From positions 1-64,000 of the forward strand of contig CANMWA010000015.1 of the NCBI GenBank assembly GCA_947501475.1: 64,000 bases of DNA, given 5' to 3'. The translations under genes were made by a program, and so were the position numbers. The notes under the pieces were generated by a model, which was not told where the DNA came from, did no database searches, and worked only from the letters and a program-made list of their open reading frames with translations. Numbering within the stretch: the stretch's first letter is position 1; each line of letters begins with the position of its first letter. This DNA comes from an uncultured Aquimarina sp. GTDB lineage: Bacteria; Bacteroidota; Bacteroidia; Flavobacteriales; Flavobacteriaceae. Shown here piece by piece: positions 50,913 to 59,587 of this stretch.

Positions 50913-51674
50913 ATGGAAGTAATTTTTCTTGGTACTGGCACTTCACAAGGTATTCCTATTATAGGGAGTGATCATCCTGTTTGTTTGAGCGATGATCAAA
51001 GAGATAAAAGACTGCGTGTTTCTGTATTGATAAGCTGGGATCACTATCATTATGTGATAGATTGTGGACCAGATTTTAGACAACAGATGCTATCAAATAA
51101 GGTTTCTAAAATTGATGGTATAGTTTTTACTCACGAGCACGCTGATCATACTATGGGTTTAGATGATATAAGACCATTTTTTTTTAGACAAGGCGATATC
51201 CCTATTTATGCTCATAAACGAGTTTTGAGAGCTTTAAGATCAAGGTTTGATTATATTTTTGCATCAGAGAACAAATATCCTGGTGCACCCAGTGTTATCG
51301 AAAATGAATTGATTAATACTCCGTTTACATTAGGAAATCTAGATATTGTTCCAATAAATACAATGCATAATCGTTTACAAGTCTTTGGGTTTAGATTTAA
51401 AGATTTTGCCTATCTAACAGATGTTAAAACGATTGATCAAGAAGAAAAAGAGAAATTAAAAGATGTTAAAGTGCTGGTTGTAAATGCACTTAGAATTGAA
51501 CCGCATCATTCGCATTTTAATCTCGAAGAAGCATTAGATTTTATTGAAGAAATGAAACCAGAGAGAGCGTATTTAACACACATAAGTCATATGTTGGGTT
51601 TTCATGCCGAAGTAGAGAAAATATTACCCAAAAATGTGTTTATTGCATATGATAATTTAAAAATAACTATATAA
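50913..51674 (+). CDS. MBL-fold metallo-hydrolase (PhnP/RNase Z-like)
   Basis: 253 aa from the ATG at 50913 (MEVIFLGTGTSQGIPII). The metallo-beta-lactamase fold shows GTGTSQGIP, the HxHxDH motif in FTHEHADHTMGLDDIRPF (two metals), a later His (NTMHNRLQVFGFRF), the Asp in YLTDVKTI, and the C-terminal HHSHFNLEEAL and LTHISHMLG. The arrangement is that of PhnP-like phosphodiesterases and the RNase Z group, acting on phosphodiester or cyclic phosphate bonds. The 169-aa anchored protein starts 2 bases later. Precise substrate unknown. Confidence 0.8.
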   Translation: MEVIFLGTGTSQGIPIIGSDHPVCLSDDQRDKRLRVSVLISWDHYHYVIDCGPDFRQQMLSNKVSKIDGIVFTHEHADHTMGLDDIRPFFFRQGDIPIYAHKRVLRALRSRFDYIFASENKYPGAPSVIENELINTPFTLGNLDIVPINTMHNRLQVFGFRFKDFAYLTDVKTIDQEEKEKLKDVKVLVVNALRIEPHHSHFNLEEALDFIEEMKPERAYLTHISHMLGFHAEVEKILPKNVFIAYDNLKITI

Positions 51675-51676
51675 AC

Positions 51677-52186
51677 ATGAGAAATAAGATTTTTTTATAT
51701 CTATTCATTTTTACTGCATTATTTGTTCTTTTTCAATTTATGAACGCCAAAAAAGCAAAAGAATCATATGATGCAAAGATTGAAAACCTTCAAGACAGAA
51801 TAAAAGAACAGGATTCGTTAAAAACTGCAGTGATAGATTCTTTGATAGAGGTAAATATGGATCTTACTTATTTTACATTAGAAAACAATGAAGATGCTGT
51901 GAGTTATTTTGAGGAAATGGGATATGAGTCAAATAAACTAGCACTTACTATAAGCGATCAAATTATTAAGCAGAATAAACCCGGTAAAGATAATCCGATT
52001 GTACCTTTTGTGGGTATGGAAGGTAATATGGCTATTAATAAAGTACGCCTTTTAAATCATAAATGGATTATTGCAGATTTTACTGATGGTGTGTATTGGG
52101 GAGAACTGTTTATTAGCTATGACGTAAGAGAAGATGGTGTCGTTGATTTTGAAGTAGAAAAATCTTTTTTATATCCTAAAAGCTAA
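51677..52186 (+). CDS. Membrane-anchored coiled-coil protein of unknown function
   Basis: A 169-aa protein with an N-terminal signal anchor (MRNKIFLYLFIFTALFVLFQF), a short coiled coil (about 25-60, KESYDAKIENLQDRIKEQDSLKTAVIDSLIEV), and a compact C-terminal domain with NKVRLLNHKWIIADFTDGVYWGELFISYDV. I do not recognise a named family. It follows the MBL hydrolase by 2 bases, so the two share a transcript, and it is followed by the Crp/Fnr gene after 24 bases. Confidence 0.65.
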   Translation: MRNKIFLYLFIFTALFVLFQFMNAKKAKESYDAKIENLQDRIKEQDSLKTAVIDSLIEVNMDLTYFTLENNEDAVSYFEEMGYESNKLALTISDQIIKQNKPGKDNPIVPFVGMEGNMAINKVRLLNHKWIIADFTDGVYWGELFISYDVREDGVVDFEVEKSFLYPKS

Positions 52187-52210
52187 ATGTAGGATAAAGT
52201 ATTACTAACC

Positions 52211-52807
52211 ATGCATATAGTGAAGCAACAACATCTATTAGTACACCAAATTTTTAAAAAAGAAATCCTTACAGAGGATGAAATTCATTTTATTTTTTCA
52301 AAGTTTAGCACAGAAACTTTTAGCAAAGGTGATATTGTGCTTACTACCGATGAAAAAGTAACCTATCAATATTATGTTTTAGATGGATGTTTACGTACAT
52401 TTTTTATTGATGTTTCGGGCAAAGAATATACACTGCAATTTGCAGTAAAAGATTGGTGGATTAGTGATTATACTGCTTATTTTGAAGAGAAGAAATCAAT
52501 TTTAACTATCGAATGTTTGCAAGAAGCAACATTATACAAGATTTATAAAACCGATATCGAAGAAATCTACAAAAAAATACCCAAAATTGAGATCCATTTT
52601 AGGAAGAAGCTTGAGAAAGCATTTTCAGGTTTTCAGAACAGGATATTGAGTAATCTTGCAAAACCAGCAAAAGAACGCTACATTGATTTTATAAACATGT
52701 ACCCAGATATTGAAGCAAAAATAAAAAACTACCATATTGCTTCGTATTTAGGAATAACAACAGAAAGTCTGAGCAGAATTAGAAAAGAGCTAATCACTCG
52801 CTCATAA
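52211..52807 (+). CDS. Crp/Fnr family transcriptional regulator
   Basis: A 198-aa protein: N-terminal cyclic-nucleotide-binding-like beta-roll (residues 10-120, with EIHFIFSKFSTETFSKGDIVL and QYYVLDGCLRTFFIDVSGKEYTLQF) and a C-terminal winged HTH (about 150-195, NYHIASYLGITTESLSRIRKEL). The pattern fits Bacteroidota Crp/Fnr regulators that lack Fe-S cysteines. A DJ-1/PfpI lipoprotein gene follows after 76 bases with its own promoter; control of that gene is possible but not shown. Confidence 0.85.
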   Translation: MHIVKQQHLLVHQIFKKEILTEDEIHFIFSKFSTETFSKGDIVLTTDEKVTYQYYVLDGCLRTFFIDVSGKEYTLQFAVKDWWISDYTAYFEEKKSILTIECLQEATLYKIYKTDIEEIYKKIPKIEIHFRKKLEKAFSGFQNRILSNLAKPAKERYIDFINMYPDIEAKIKNYHIASYLGITTESLSRIRKELITRS

Positions 52808-52844
52808 ATTATCATACATCAATTTTTTTGTCAATTCCAAGTGG

Positions 52845-52852
52845 TACTTTTG
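52845..52852 (+). promoter_or_regulatory. -7 promoter element (TACTTTTG) of the DJ-1/PfpI gene
   Basis: An exact TAnnTTTG 31 bases before the ATG at 52884. A TTG at 52828-52830 is 14 bases upstream, shorter than the usual 17-23. The element follows the Crp/Fnr stop, so the two genes may be transcribed separately. Confidence 0.5.
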
Positions 52853-52883
52853 TTGTATATAACCTAACAAAATCAAAAATATC

Positions 52884-53678
52884 ATGAATAAATTAGCCAT
52901 TGCTTTATTGGTACTAACTTTTGCTTCTTGTGGCAAAAACAAAGAGGTTAATGTTGTAAAAGAACAAGCACAACTTACTAAGGAAGAAACTACACAAGCT
53001 AAAAAGATACTTTTTGTATTAACCAGCCATTCAGAATTAGGAGATACTGGTGTAAAAACAGGTTTTTGGGTTGAAGAATTTGCAACTCCGTATTATGCTC
53101 TCAAAGACAAAGGTTTTGAAATCACTTTAGCTTCGCCTAAAGGAGGTCAACCACCGATTGATCCAAAAAGTGAATTGCCAGATTTTCAAACATCATCAAC
53201 AAAAAGATTTGATACAGATAAAGAAACTAAAGAACTTTTGACAAACACATTAAAATTAGCAGATGTTAGTCAAGCTGATTATGATGCTGTATTCTATCCT
53301 GGTGGTCACGGACCATTATGGGACCTATCTGAGGATAAGAATTCTATTGCTTTAATAGAAGAATTTTATAAAAATAATAAGCCTGTAGCTGCTGTATGTC
53401 ATGCTCCGGCAGTATTTAAAAATACTAAAAACGCAGATGGTACTCCTCTAGTAAAAGGTAAGAAGGTAACTGGTTTTACAAATACAGAAGAAGCAGCAGT
53501 AGCGTTAACCAAAGTGGTTCCGTTTTTGGTTGAAGATATGCTTGTAGAAAATGGAGGAATCTACTCTAAAGGAGCAGATTGGAGTCCTTATGCTGTAGAA
53601 GATGGATTATTAATCACAGGGCAAAACCCTGCTTCTGCAGAATTAGTTGCAGAGTTATTGGTTAAAAAACTGAAATAA
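52884..53678 (+). CDS. DJ-1/PfpI (Hsp31-like) lipoprotein
   Basis: A 264-aa lipoprotein: signal with lipobox TFASC (Cys about 17). The DJ-1/PfpI domain runs from about 40 to the end. The nucleophile elbow is PVAAVCHAPAVF (Cys about 173), preceded by YDAVFYPGGHGPLWDLSED and TGFWVEEFATPYYAL, as in Hsp31/YhbO-type glyoxalase III or chaperone proteins. The catalytic Cys and nearby His are intact; the acidic partner is likely in the VEEF segment. It is exported and lipid-anchored, which is unusual for the family. Adjacent to a Crp/Fnr regulator. Confidence 0.8.
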   Translation: MNKLAIALLVLTFASCGKNKEVNVVKEQAQLTKEETTQAKKILFVLTSHSELGDTGVKTGFWVEEFATPYYALKDKGFEITLASPKGGQPPIDPKSELPDFQTSSTKRFDTDKETKELLTNTLKLADVSQADYDAVFYPGGHGPLWDLSEDKNSIALIEEFYKNNKPVAAVCHAPAVFKNTKNADGTPLVKGKKVTGFTNTEEAAVALTKVVPFLVEDMLVENGGIYSKGADWSPYAVEDGLLITGQNPASAELVAELLVKKLK

Positions 53679-53700
53679 AATAGTAGTAAACACAAACTCA

Positions 53701-53739
53701 ACCAAAAAAAGGCTGCCAGTATTGGTAGCCTTTTTTGGT
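53701..53739. terminator. Bidirectional terminator between convergent genes
   Basis: A stem of ACCAAAAAAAGGCTGCCA (53701-53718) with TGGTAGCCTTTTTTGGT (53723-53739), with one G-T pair and a one-base slip in the A/T part, lies between the DJ-1/PfpI gene and the minus-strand phytase/GDPD gene. Confidence 0.8.
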
Positions 53740-53771
53740 TTGTTTTGTGTATGTAAGTTGGTTAAGGTTGA

Positions 53772-56639
53772 TTATTTTTTGTATAATTTCTTTTTACTTA
53801 GTATTCCATTTATTTCTATAATGGCAATATAAATTCCCTTTGCTACTGTAGCATCATTCTCTGATCTTCCATCCCATGTATAAGTAAAACCTTTGTCATT
53901 TTCTTGGTCGGTAACTAAGTTGCGAACCAAATTACCATTAAGGTCATAAATGTTGATAGATACTTTGGTTTTAGCCTTCGTTGTATTTGAAAAAGTCACC
54001 TGGTCTATAAATGTATTTGGATACACCTTTATGTTACTCTCAAGACTTACTTCTTTTTTGTCTTTTCTGTTTTGTTGCCATGGTTTTCCTAAGGGTTGAT
54101 CTAACCAAAGTAGGATAAATTCGTTATCATCTGGTAATCCAGTGCCTAGATGTCTACCAATACTAAAAGGGTAATTGTTATCATTGAGTACCCCTATCAA
54201 AAATGGGTTGAATACAACCACACTTTCTATAGTTACAAATGGAAATGCAAAATCTTTTCCAATACCTATATCTCCAGCTAACCCAGGTTTAGAAATACCG
54301 CGAATATCATTGATCTTTAATAAATCAACATTTTGTCTTTTTTGTACCAGCTCTTTATCTTGATCTAATTGTACTTCGTATATGGTTTTAAATCCATTCA
54401 AATCACCTTGAGATCCATCGCGTTCAATAATTAAACCACGATTTTTATTGAACATAATAAAATCACCAATAGCAGTTGCTCTTTTGTTTAATGGATACTG
54501 AAACATATGACCAGTATATGATTTACTGGTTAAATCGAATTCATGTATCAGTAAGTTATTGTTTTCAGAATCAACTAAGGGTTTTTCTAGCAATGGCAAC
54601 AGTGTTTTTTTATCTATACTCAATGCCATTCCTTCAAAACCACCGCTTCCTTTTACTCTAAAAGGAGAATCTAGCTTTGTGTTACGATATGGCCAATATA
54701 AACCTGCTAACCATGGAGTATTTTGCCCATTTTGATCTTGAAGATTAGTACCATCACCTATTTCTCCTACTTTTGGAAAATCACCAAATAAGCATACTGT
54801 GCGAATTTCTGGATACTCTTTGTGTACAATCAATAAAGTTCTAAAATCAAAACTTTGGATGTCTGCACGGTCTGTGAGGTTGTTTCTTACAATAACATCA
54901 GCTATTGCTCTTGTAAAAGTTTCTGGGTTTACAGTGCGATCAGCATAAACATCACCACGATCATCGGTATCGGTTCTTGGATTTATTTTTGTTTCTATAT
55001 TAAAACGAACCTTGGATGCATTCTTCCAACGTTGCGTGGCTTGATGATCTGATGCTCCAAGCCCGTTTTCGTAGTATGCTGTATAAAATGTAACAAAATC
55101 AAACAATTGCTGTAATGAAGGTATGATATAAGGATCTATAAAGTTATTTTGCTTTGCAAAAGCAACAGCAACAGGGGATAATGACAAATCATTTGTTTGA
55201 GCAGGTCTTCCGTTTAGGGTTTTATCTGCGATAAATGTGCTCTGAATTTCATTTAGCGTTATATCCTTTACCAATACTTCATCTTCAAATTCATAAATAG
55301 TTCCATCGATTTTACGAGTTTTTGCAGCTTCAATATGTGGATCATGACCTAAGATAGGAACACCATCTAGCGTTATACCGCAATCTGTTTCTAGAGTTGG
55401 CATCAGATAGTCTAATGCAGCTTCCATTGCTGGTAATGTGTTTTCGGGCCTTAAATTTCTTGCTCCTCTATGTCCTTGTGCATCAAATAGGTTAACATCT
55501 ATCAAACCATCAACATCTATAAAATCTGGCTGTCCATCTTTATTATTATCATAGTTTTGTACTGCTTCTAATAATAGATCCGGACGATCCGAAATAATTC
55601 CTTGCACCCCAAGATCTAATAATAGTTTCATGTTTTCAAGATCATTTACTGTATATACAACTACAGGATGGCCAGCTTTGTTTAAGGATGATACATTATG
55701 CAGTTCGCTAGAAGCTGCTTTCATTCCGGCTGGAGGGTTTTCACGACTGGTTACTTTAGTATTGTCATTTTGGTCATCTAGCATTACAAACCAAGGTGAC
55801 ATTACTGGATTTTTACTACCATAGGCTCTTGCATGCGATCGTATAGCATTCATAATTCTTAGGGCACTGATCTCTTCATTATATGGGTTTTGTGGGGCTC
55901 TTAACTCTTTTCCAGGGTTTTCAAAATCAGGGAGAGCAATAGGAGCATCTAAGAGTATACCATTTTTATCAAAATGCAATAAAAATGGGCCAAATTCATC
56001 GCCAATCCAATAATTACCATTTGATGTTCTTTGCATGGATTCGATATCAAAATCTGCTCCAGTAAGTATTCGCTGATCAGTAAAATGATTAGTAATAGCA
56101 AAAGGAATTAATCGATTTGGGTCTTTCAATTCGATATAGTCTATAACTTCAATAGAACCATCTCCAAAACCTATAATTCTTTTAAAATTGGGTTTGATTT
56201 TATAGATACGTAAGTTATAGTCTGATGAATTTTCGATACTACCAAATCCGTTATCAGACAAAGCCATAAATGTTCTGTCATAATTATTAAGTATTGCTGA
56301 AAAACCTTGTATTGGTTGTTTATCTTGAAAAGGAACTGGTTGTTGATTGATTAATCCTTGGTCGATATATTGTCCAGAGGTAGGGCCTTCAGAGAAACTA
56401 GCAGCAGGCAAAACTGCTCTTGATACTAGGATGTCTCTAAAGTTAAAAAAGGACTTACCAGTTCCTTTTGAGTATATTCTTGAATTATAATTATTGTCTA
56501 TCGGAAGATTAAATTGAGATTGTTCTTCTTTTTTCTCTAAAGTCTGAGCTTGGGTTCGTGATAGAGTAAATCCTAAGCTTACTATAATAAAGAAAACTGT
56601 AAGATTTGCTTTTTTGATAAAAAAGGAGTAATGATTCAT
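53772..56639 (-). CDS. Secreted phytase-esterase-like / glycerophosphodiesterase protein with type IX secretion tail
   Basis: A 955-aa exported protein (signal 1-31). Residues about 110-290 have the first part of an esterase-like phytase domain (FSAILNNYDRTFMALSDNGFG, DFDIESMQRTSNGNYWIGDEFGPFLLHFD). Then comes a C-terminal fragment of a GDPD (VVVYTVNDLENMKLLLDLGVQGIISDRPDLL, about 315-350), a DNNKDGQPDFIDVDGL linker, and a GDPD from HRGARNLRPENTLPAMEAALDY (387 on) with GHDPHIE. The second phytase part follows (GGFEGMALSIDKKTLLPLLEKPL, about 660-830) and a C-terminal T9SS type A sorting domain (about 868-955, NIKVYPNTFIDQ to KGIYIAIIEINGILSKKKLYKK). It probably attacks phosphodiesters or phytate at the cell surface. 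Confidence 0.8.
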   Translation of the reverse strand: MNHYSFFIKKANLTVFFIIVSLGFTLSRTQAQTLEKKEEQSQFNLPIDNNYNSRIYSKGTGKSFFNFRDILVSRAVLPAASFSEGPTSGQYIDQGLINQQPVPFQDKQPIQGFSAILNNYDRTFMALSDNGFGSIENSSDYNLRIYKIKPNFKRIIGFGDGSIEVIDYIELKDPNRLIPFAITNHFTDQRILTGADFDIESMQRTSNGNYWIGDEFGPFLLHFDKNGILLDAPIALPDFENPGKELRAPQNPYNEEISALRIMNAIRSHARAYGSKNPVMSPWFVMLDDQNDNTKVTSRENPPAGMKAASSELHNVSSLNKAGHPVVVYTVNDLENMKLLLDLGVQGIISDRPDLLLEAVQNYDNNKDGQPDFIDVDGLIDVNLFDAQGHRGARNLRPENTLPAMEAALDYLMPTLETDCGITLDGVPILGHDPHIEAAKTRKIDGTIYEFEDEVLVKDITLNEIQSTFIADKTLNGRPAQTNDLSLSPVAVAFAKQNNFIDPYIIPSLQQLFDFVTFYTAYYENGLGASDHQATQRWKNASKVRFNIETKINPRTDTDDRGDVYADRTVNPETFTRAIADVIVRNNLTDRADIQSFDFRTLLIVHKEYPEIRTVCLFGDFPKVGEIGDGTNLQDQNGQNTPWLAGLYWPYRNTKLDSPFRVKGSGGFEGMALSIDKKTLLPLLEKPLVDSENNNLLIHEFDLTSKSYTGHMFQYPLNKRATAIGDFIMFNKNRGLIIERDGSQGDLNGFKTIYEVQLDQDKELVQKRQNVDLLKINDIRGISKPGLAGDIGIGKDFAFPFVTIESVVVFNPFLIGVLNDNNYPFSIGRHLGTGLPDDNEFILLWLDQPLGKPWQQNRKDKKEVSLESNIKVYPNTFIDQVTFSNTTKAKTKVSINIYDLNGNLVRNLVTDQENDKGFTYTWDGRSENDATVAKGIYIAIIEINGILSKKKLYKK

Positions 56640-56907
56640 GTGTAATACATTTAAGATTAATTAGGTTTAAGACATTCTAAAATTACTTAGTAAGTATTAG
56701 AGAATTGTTTGTCTAATATCAACAAATGATTAGCATATGGTTAGCTATCTTATGATTTGGTAATATAGAGTTCATATAGGTTATTAATCTATCGAAAACG
56801 TTGTAGTGATATTTTATGATTTTTAAGGCATAAAGCGAATTTTGTTGAATATTCAGTAATTTTAAGAGTAGACATGCCGCTGTAGTTTTATTCTAAGTGG
56901 ATTCAGT

Positions 56908-56915
56908 TATATTTG
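56908..56915 (+). promoter_or_regulatory. -7 promoter element (TATATTTG) of the GH31 gene
   Basis: An exact TAnnTTTG 35 bases before the ATG at 56951. No TTG at the standard distance. It is the only clear signal I see in the 311-base gap 56640-56950, which otherwise is AT-rich and has no open frame or terminator that I can support. Confidence 0.5.
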
Positions 56916-56950
56916 ATTTTAATTCTACATAAAGAAAAATATATATCAAA

Positions 56951-59350
56951 ATGAATATCAGGTTCCTCTCCTTTGTATTATGCATAACAATTACCGTAAC
57001 AACGATTTCTTGTAAAAAGGAATATGAAGGCCCGTATCAAGGGTATAAAAATAAAGAAGCATATATCGAGGTATATAAAGATAATGGAACCTATATTATT
57101 AAACCTTACTCAAATAAAATTATAGAGACTTCTTTTATTCCGACAGGTGAAGAATATACTCCAGAGTCACATGCGGTAGTGCTACAACCTCAAAAAACTA
57201 AAATATTGATTGTAGAGACTGACAGTGTATTAACAATACAGACTAATGGTATAGATATTAATATCAATAGAGAGCCTTTTCAGATATCATATTCATATAA
57301 AGGAAAAGAGCTAATCTCTGAAAAAGCAGGTTATATAAAAACAGATTCTACAGAAATTCTAGATTTTAATCTAGATAAAGATGAAATAATCTATGGAGCA
57401 GGAGCCAGGGTGGTAGGAATGAACCGAAGAGGAAAAAAACTTCAGCTATATAATAGAGCACATTATGGGTATGAAACACACTCAGAGTTAATGAATTTTA
57501 CGATGCCTTTAGTGCTTTCTTCCAAAATATATGCTGTTCATTTTGATAATGCTCCTATAGGGTTTTTGGATATTGATAGTAAAAAGGATAATACATTACA
57601 ATATGAAACCATAAGTGGAAGAAAAACCTATCAGGTGGTTGCGGGCGATAATTGGAAAGATTTGATGAATCAGTATACAAACCTTACAGGAAAGCAACCA
57701 TTGCCTCCCCGTTGGGCTTTTGGTAATTTTGCTAGTCGGTTTGGATATCATTCTGAAAAAGAAACCAGAGAAACTGTAGATAAATTTATAAAAGACAGTA
57801 TTTCTTTGGATGCGGTTATTTTGGATATCTATTGGTTTGGTAAAGATATTAAGGGACATATGGGTAATCTTGAGTTTTTGAATGACTCTTTTCCCACTCC
57901 AAAACAAATGATTAATGATTTTAAGGATAAAGGTGTAAAAACAGTACTTATTACTGAACCTTTTGTCTTATCAACCTCAAAAAAATGGGATGAAGCTGTA
58001 GAAAAAAGTGTTTTAGGGAAAGATTCTGTAGGTAATCCGTTTACCTATGATTTTTATTTTGGAAATACTGGCATTATCGATATCTATGATCCAAAAGGGG
58101 CAGCTTGGTTCTGGAATATCTATAAAAAATATACCAAAGAATATGGTGTAGCCGGTTGGTGGGGAGATCTAGGAGAGCCCGAAGTACACCCATCAGATTT
58201 ACAACATGCAACAGGTAGTGCAGACGAGGTTCATAATATCTATGGTCATGACTGGGCAAGATTGGTTCAAGAAGGATATCAAAAAGATTTTCCAGATCAG
58301 CGTCCGTTTATTTTAATGCGAGCAGGATATTCTGGATCACAACGTTTTGGTATGATTCCTTGGTCTGGGGATGTAAGTAGAAGTTGGGCAGGATTACAAC
58401 CACAAACCGAGATTGCTCTACAAATGGGAATGCAAGGAATGGGGTATATGCACTCAGACCTTGGTGGATTTGCGGGGGGAGAAGTCTTTGATCCAGAATT
58501 GTATACACGTTGGTTACAATATGGGGTGTTTCAGCCCATATTTAGGCCACATGCACAGGAACATATAGCGCCAGAACCTGTTTTTCATGATCAAAAAACA
58601 AAAGCATTAGCCAAGAAGAGTGTAGCGCTTCGATACAGTTTATTGCCTTATAATTATAGCATAGCTTTTGATAATAATCAAACAGGAATGCCCCTGATGC
58701 GCCCCTTGTTTTTTGAAGATGCTAATAACAAAGAATTATCTGAGGTTAGTTTTACATATCTATGGGGAGATAATTTTCTGGTATCACCCATTGTAAAAGC
58801 TGGTGTAGTTTCGATGGATGTCCTTTTTCCGAAAGGGTCAAATTGGTTTGATTTTTTTACGGGACAAAAATATGTGGGCGGTATCTATAAAACGGTAAGT
58901 GTGGTCGAGGATCACATTCCGGTATTTGTAAAAGGGGGATCATTTATCCCAATGGTACAACCAGTGCAAACTACAGATGATTATACAACAAAAGAACTTA
59001 TAATACACTACTATCATGACCAACAAGTAGCAACTAGTTCTGGAAAATTATATGATGATGATGGTAAAACACCAAATGCTTATGAAAATGGTAAGTATGA
59101 GCTATTAAAATTTGATAGTACAGCATCATCAGAAGAACTTTCTATTCATTTTTCTTCAGAAAAAGGGACTGATTATGTTTCGAGTACTCGAAATATTACG
59201 CTAGTAATTCACAATATAGATAGTGCACCAAAATCGGTAGCTATAGATGGTAGTGATCTGCAATTTGACTGGAGCGAAGAGTACAACACCCTAAAAGTTA
59301 TTTTGGACTGGAATTCTTCAAAAATTAAGAATGTGATAGTTTCTTTTTAA
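56951..59350 (+). CDS. Glycoside hydrolase family 31 lipoprotein
   Basis: A 799-aa lipoprotein: lipobox TTISC (Cys about 21). Family GH31 (alpha-glucosidase, alpha-xylosidase and related enzymes) is clear: N-terminal beta-sandwich with IIYGAGARVVGMNRRGKKLQLYNRAHYGYETHS, TIM barrel with LDAVILDIYWFGKDIKGHMGN, AGWWGDLGEPEVHPSDL (nucleophile Asp, about 410), RAGYSGSQRFGMIPWSGDVSRSWAGL (acid/base Asp, about 475), and HSDLGGFAGGE. Two beta-sandwich domains end it. The substrate (alpha-glucan or xyloglucan side chain) is unknown. Lipid anchoring puts it on the cell envelope, as in polysaccharide-degrading Bacteroidota. No SusCD pair is adjacent. Confidence 0.9.
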   Translation: MNIRFLSFVLCITITVTTISCKKEYEGPYQGYKNKEAYIEVYKDNGTYIIKPYSNKIIETSFIPTGEEYTPESHAVVLQPQKTKILIVETDSVLTIQTNGIDININREPFQISYSYKGKELISEKAGYIKTDSTEILDFNLDKDEIIYGAGARVVGMNRRGKKLQLYNRAHYGYETHSELMNFTMPLVLSSKIYAVHFDNAPIGFLDIDSKKDNTLQYETISGRKTYQVVAGDNWKDLMNQYTNLTGKQPLPPRWAFGNFASRFGYHSEKETRETVDKFIKDSISLDAVILDIYWFGKDIKGHMGNLEFLNDSFPTPKQMINDFKDKGVKTVLITEPFVLSTSKKWDEAVEKSVLGKDSVGNPFTYDFYFGNTGIIDIYDPKGAAWFWNIYKKYTKEYGVAGWWGDLGEPEVHPSDLQHATGSADEVHNIYGHDWARLVQEGYQKDFPDQRPFILMRAGYSGSQRFGMIPWSGDVSRSWAGLQPQTEIALQMGMQGMGYMHSDLGGFAGGEVFDPELYTRWLQYGVFQPIFRPHAQEHIAPEPVFHDQKTKALAKKSVALRYSLLPYNYSIAFDNNQTGMPLMRPLFFEDANNKELSEVSFTYLWGDNFLVSPIVKAGVVSMDVLFPKGSNWFDFFTGQKYVGGIYKTVSVVEDHIPVFVKGGSFIPMVQPVQTTDDYTTKELIIHYYHDQQVATSSGKLYDDDGKTPNAYENGKYELLKFDSTASSEELSIHFSSEKGTDYVSSTRNITLVIHNIDSAPKSVAIDGSDLQFDWSEEYNTLKVILDWNSSKIKNVIVSF

Positions 59351-59398
59351 AGTTGTTTGTGCATAAGATTGGCATATCCCTAATGTTTTCTGTAACAG

Positions 59399-59428
59399 TT
59401 GTTTGTTTAGGATAAAATGTTATATTTG
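59399..59428 (+). promoter_or_regulatory. Promoter with -33 TTG and -7 TATATTTG for the collagen-like lipoprotein
   Basis: TTG at 59399-59401 and TATATTTG at 59421-59428 with a 19-base spacer. The start near 59434 gives a leader of about 154 bases before the ATG at 59588, unusually long for this window. The leader holds a small inverted repeat (GTTG-AGT-ACAAC, about 59524) and no recognised riboswitch. Confidence 0.6.
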
Positions 59429-59587
59429 CAGGATTAAAAGTGTTAATTTTCACTTAAAAAAGAATAATCCTACCCAAATACTAACTATTTAACCTCTTAT
59501 GAAATGCGTCAAAGCTAATTAAGTTGAGTACAACTGGTATGTGTAATGGCGAATTTCATCTGACAATTAAAACAATACAAAGAACAG

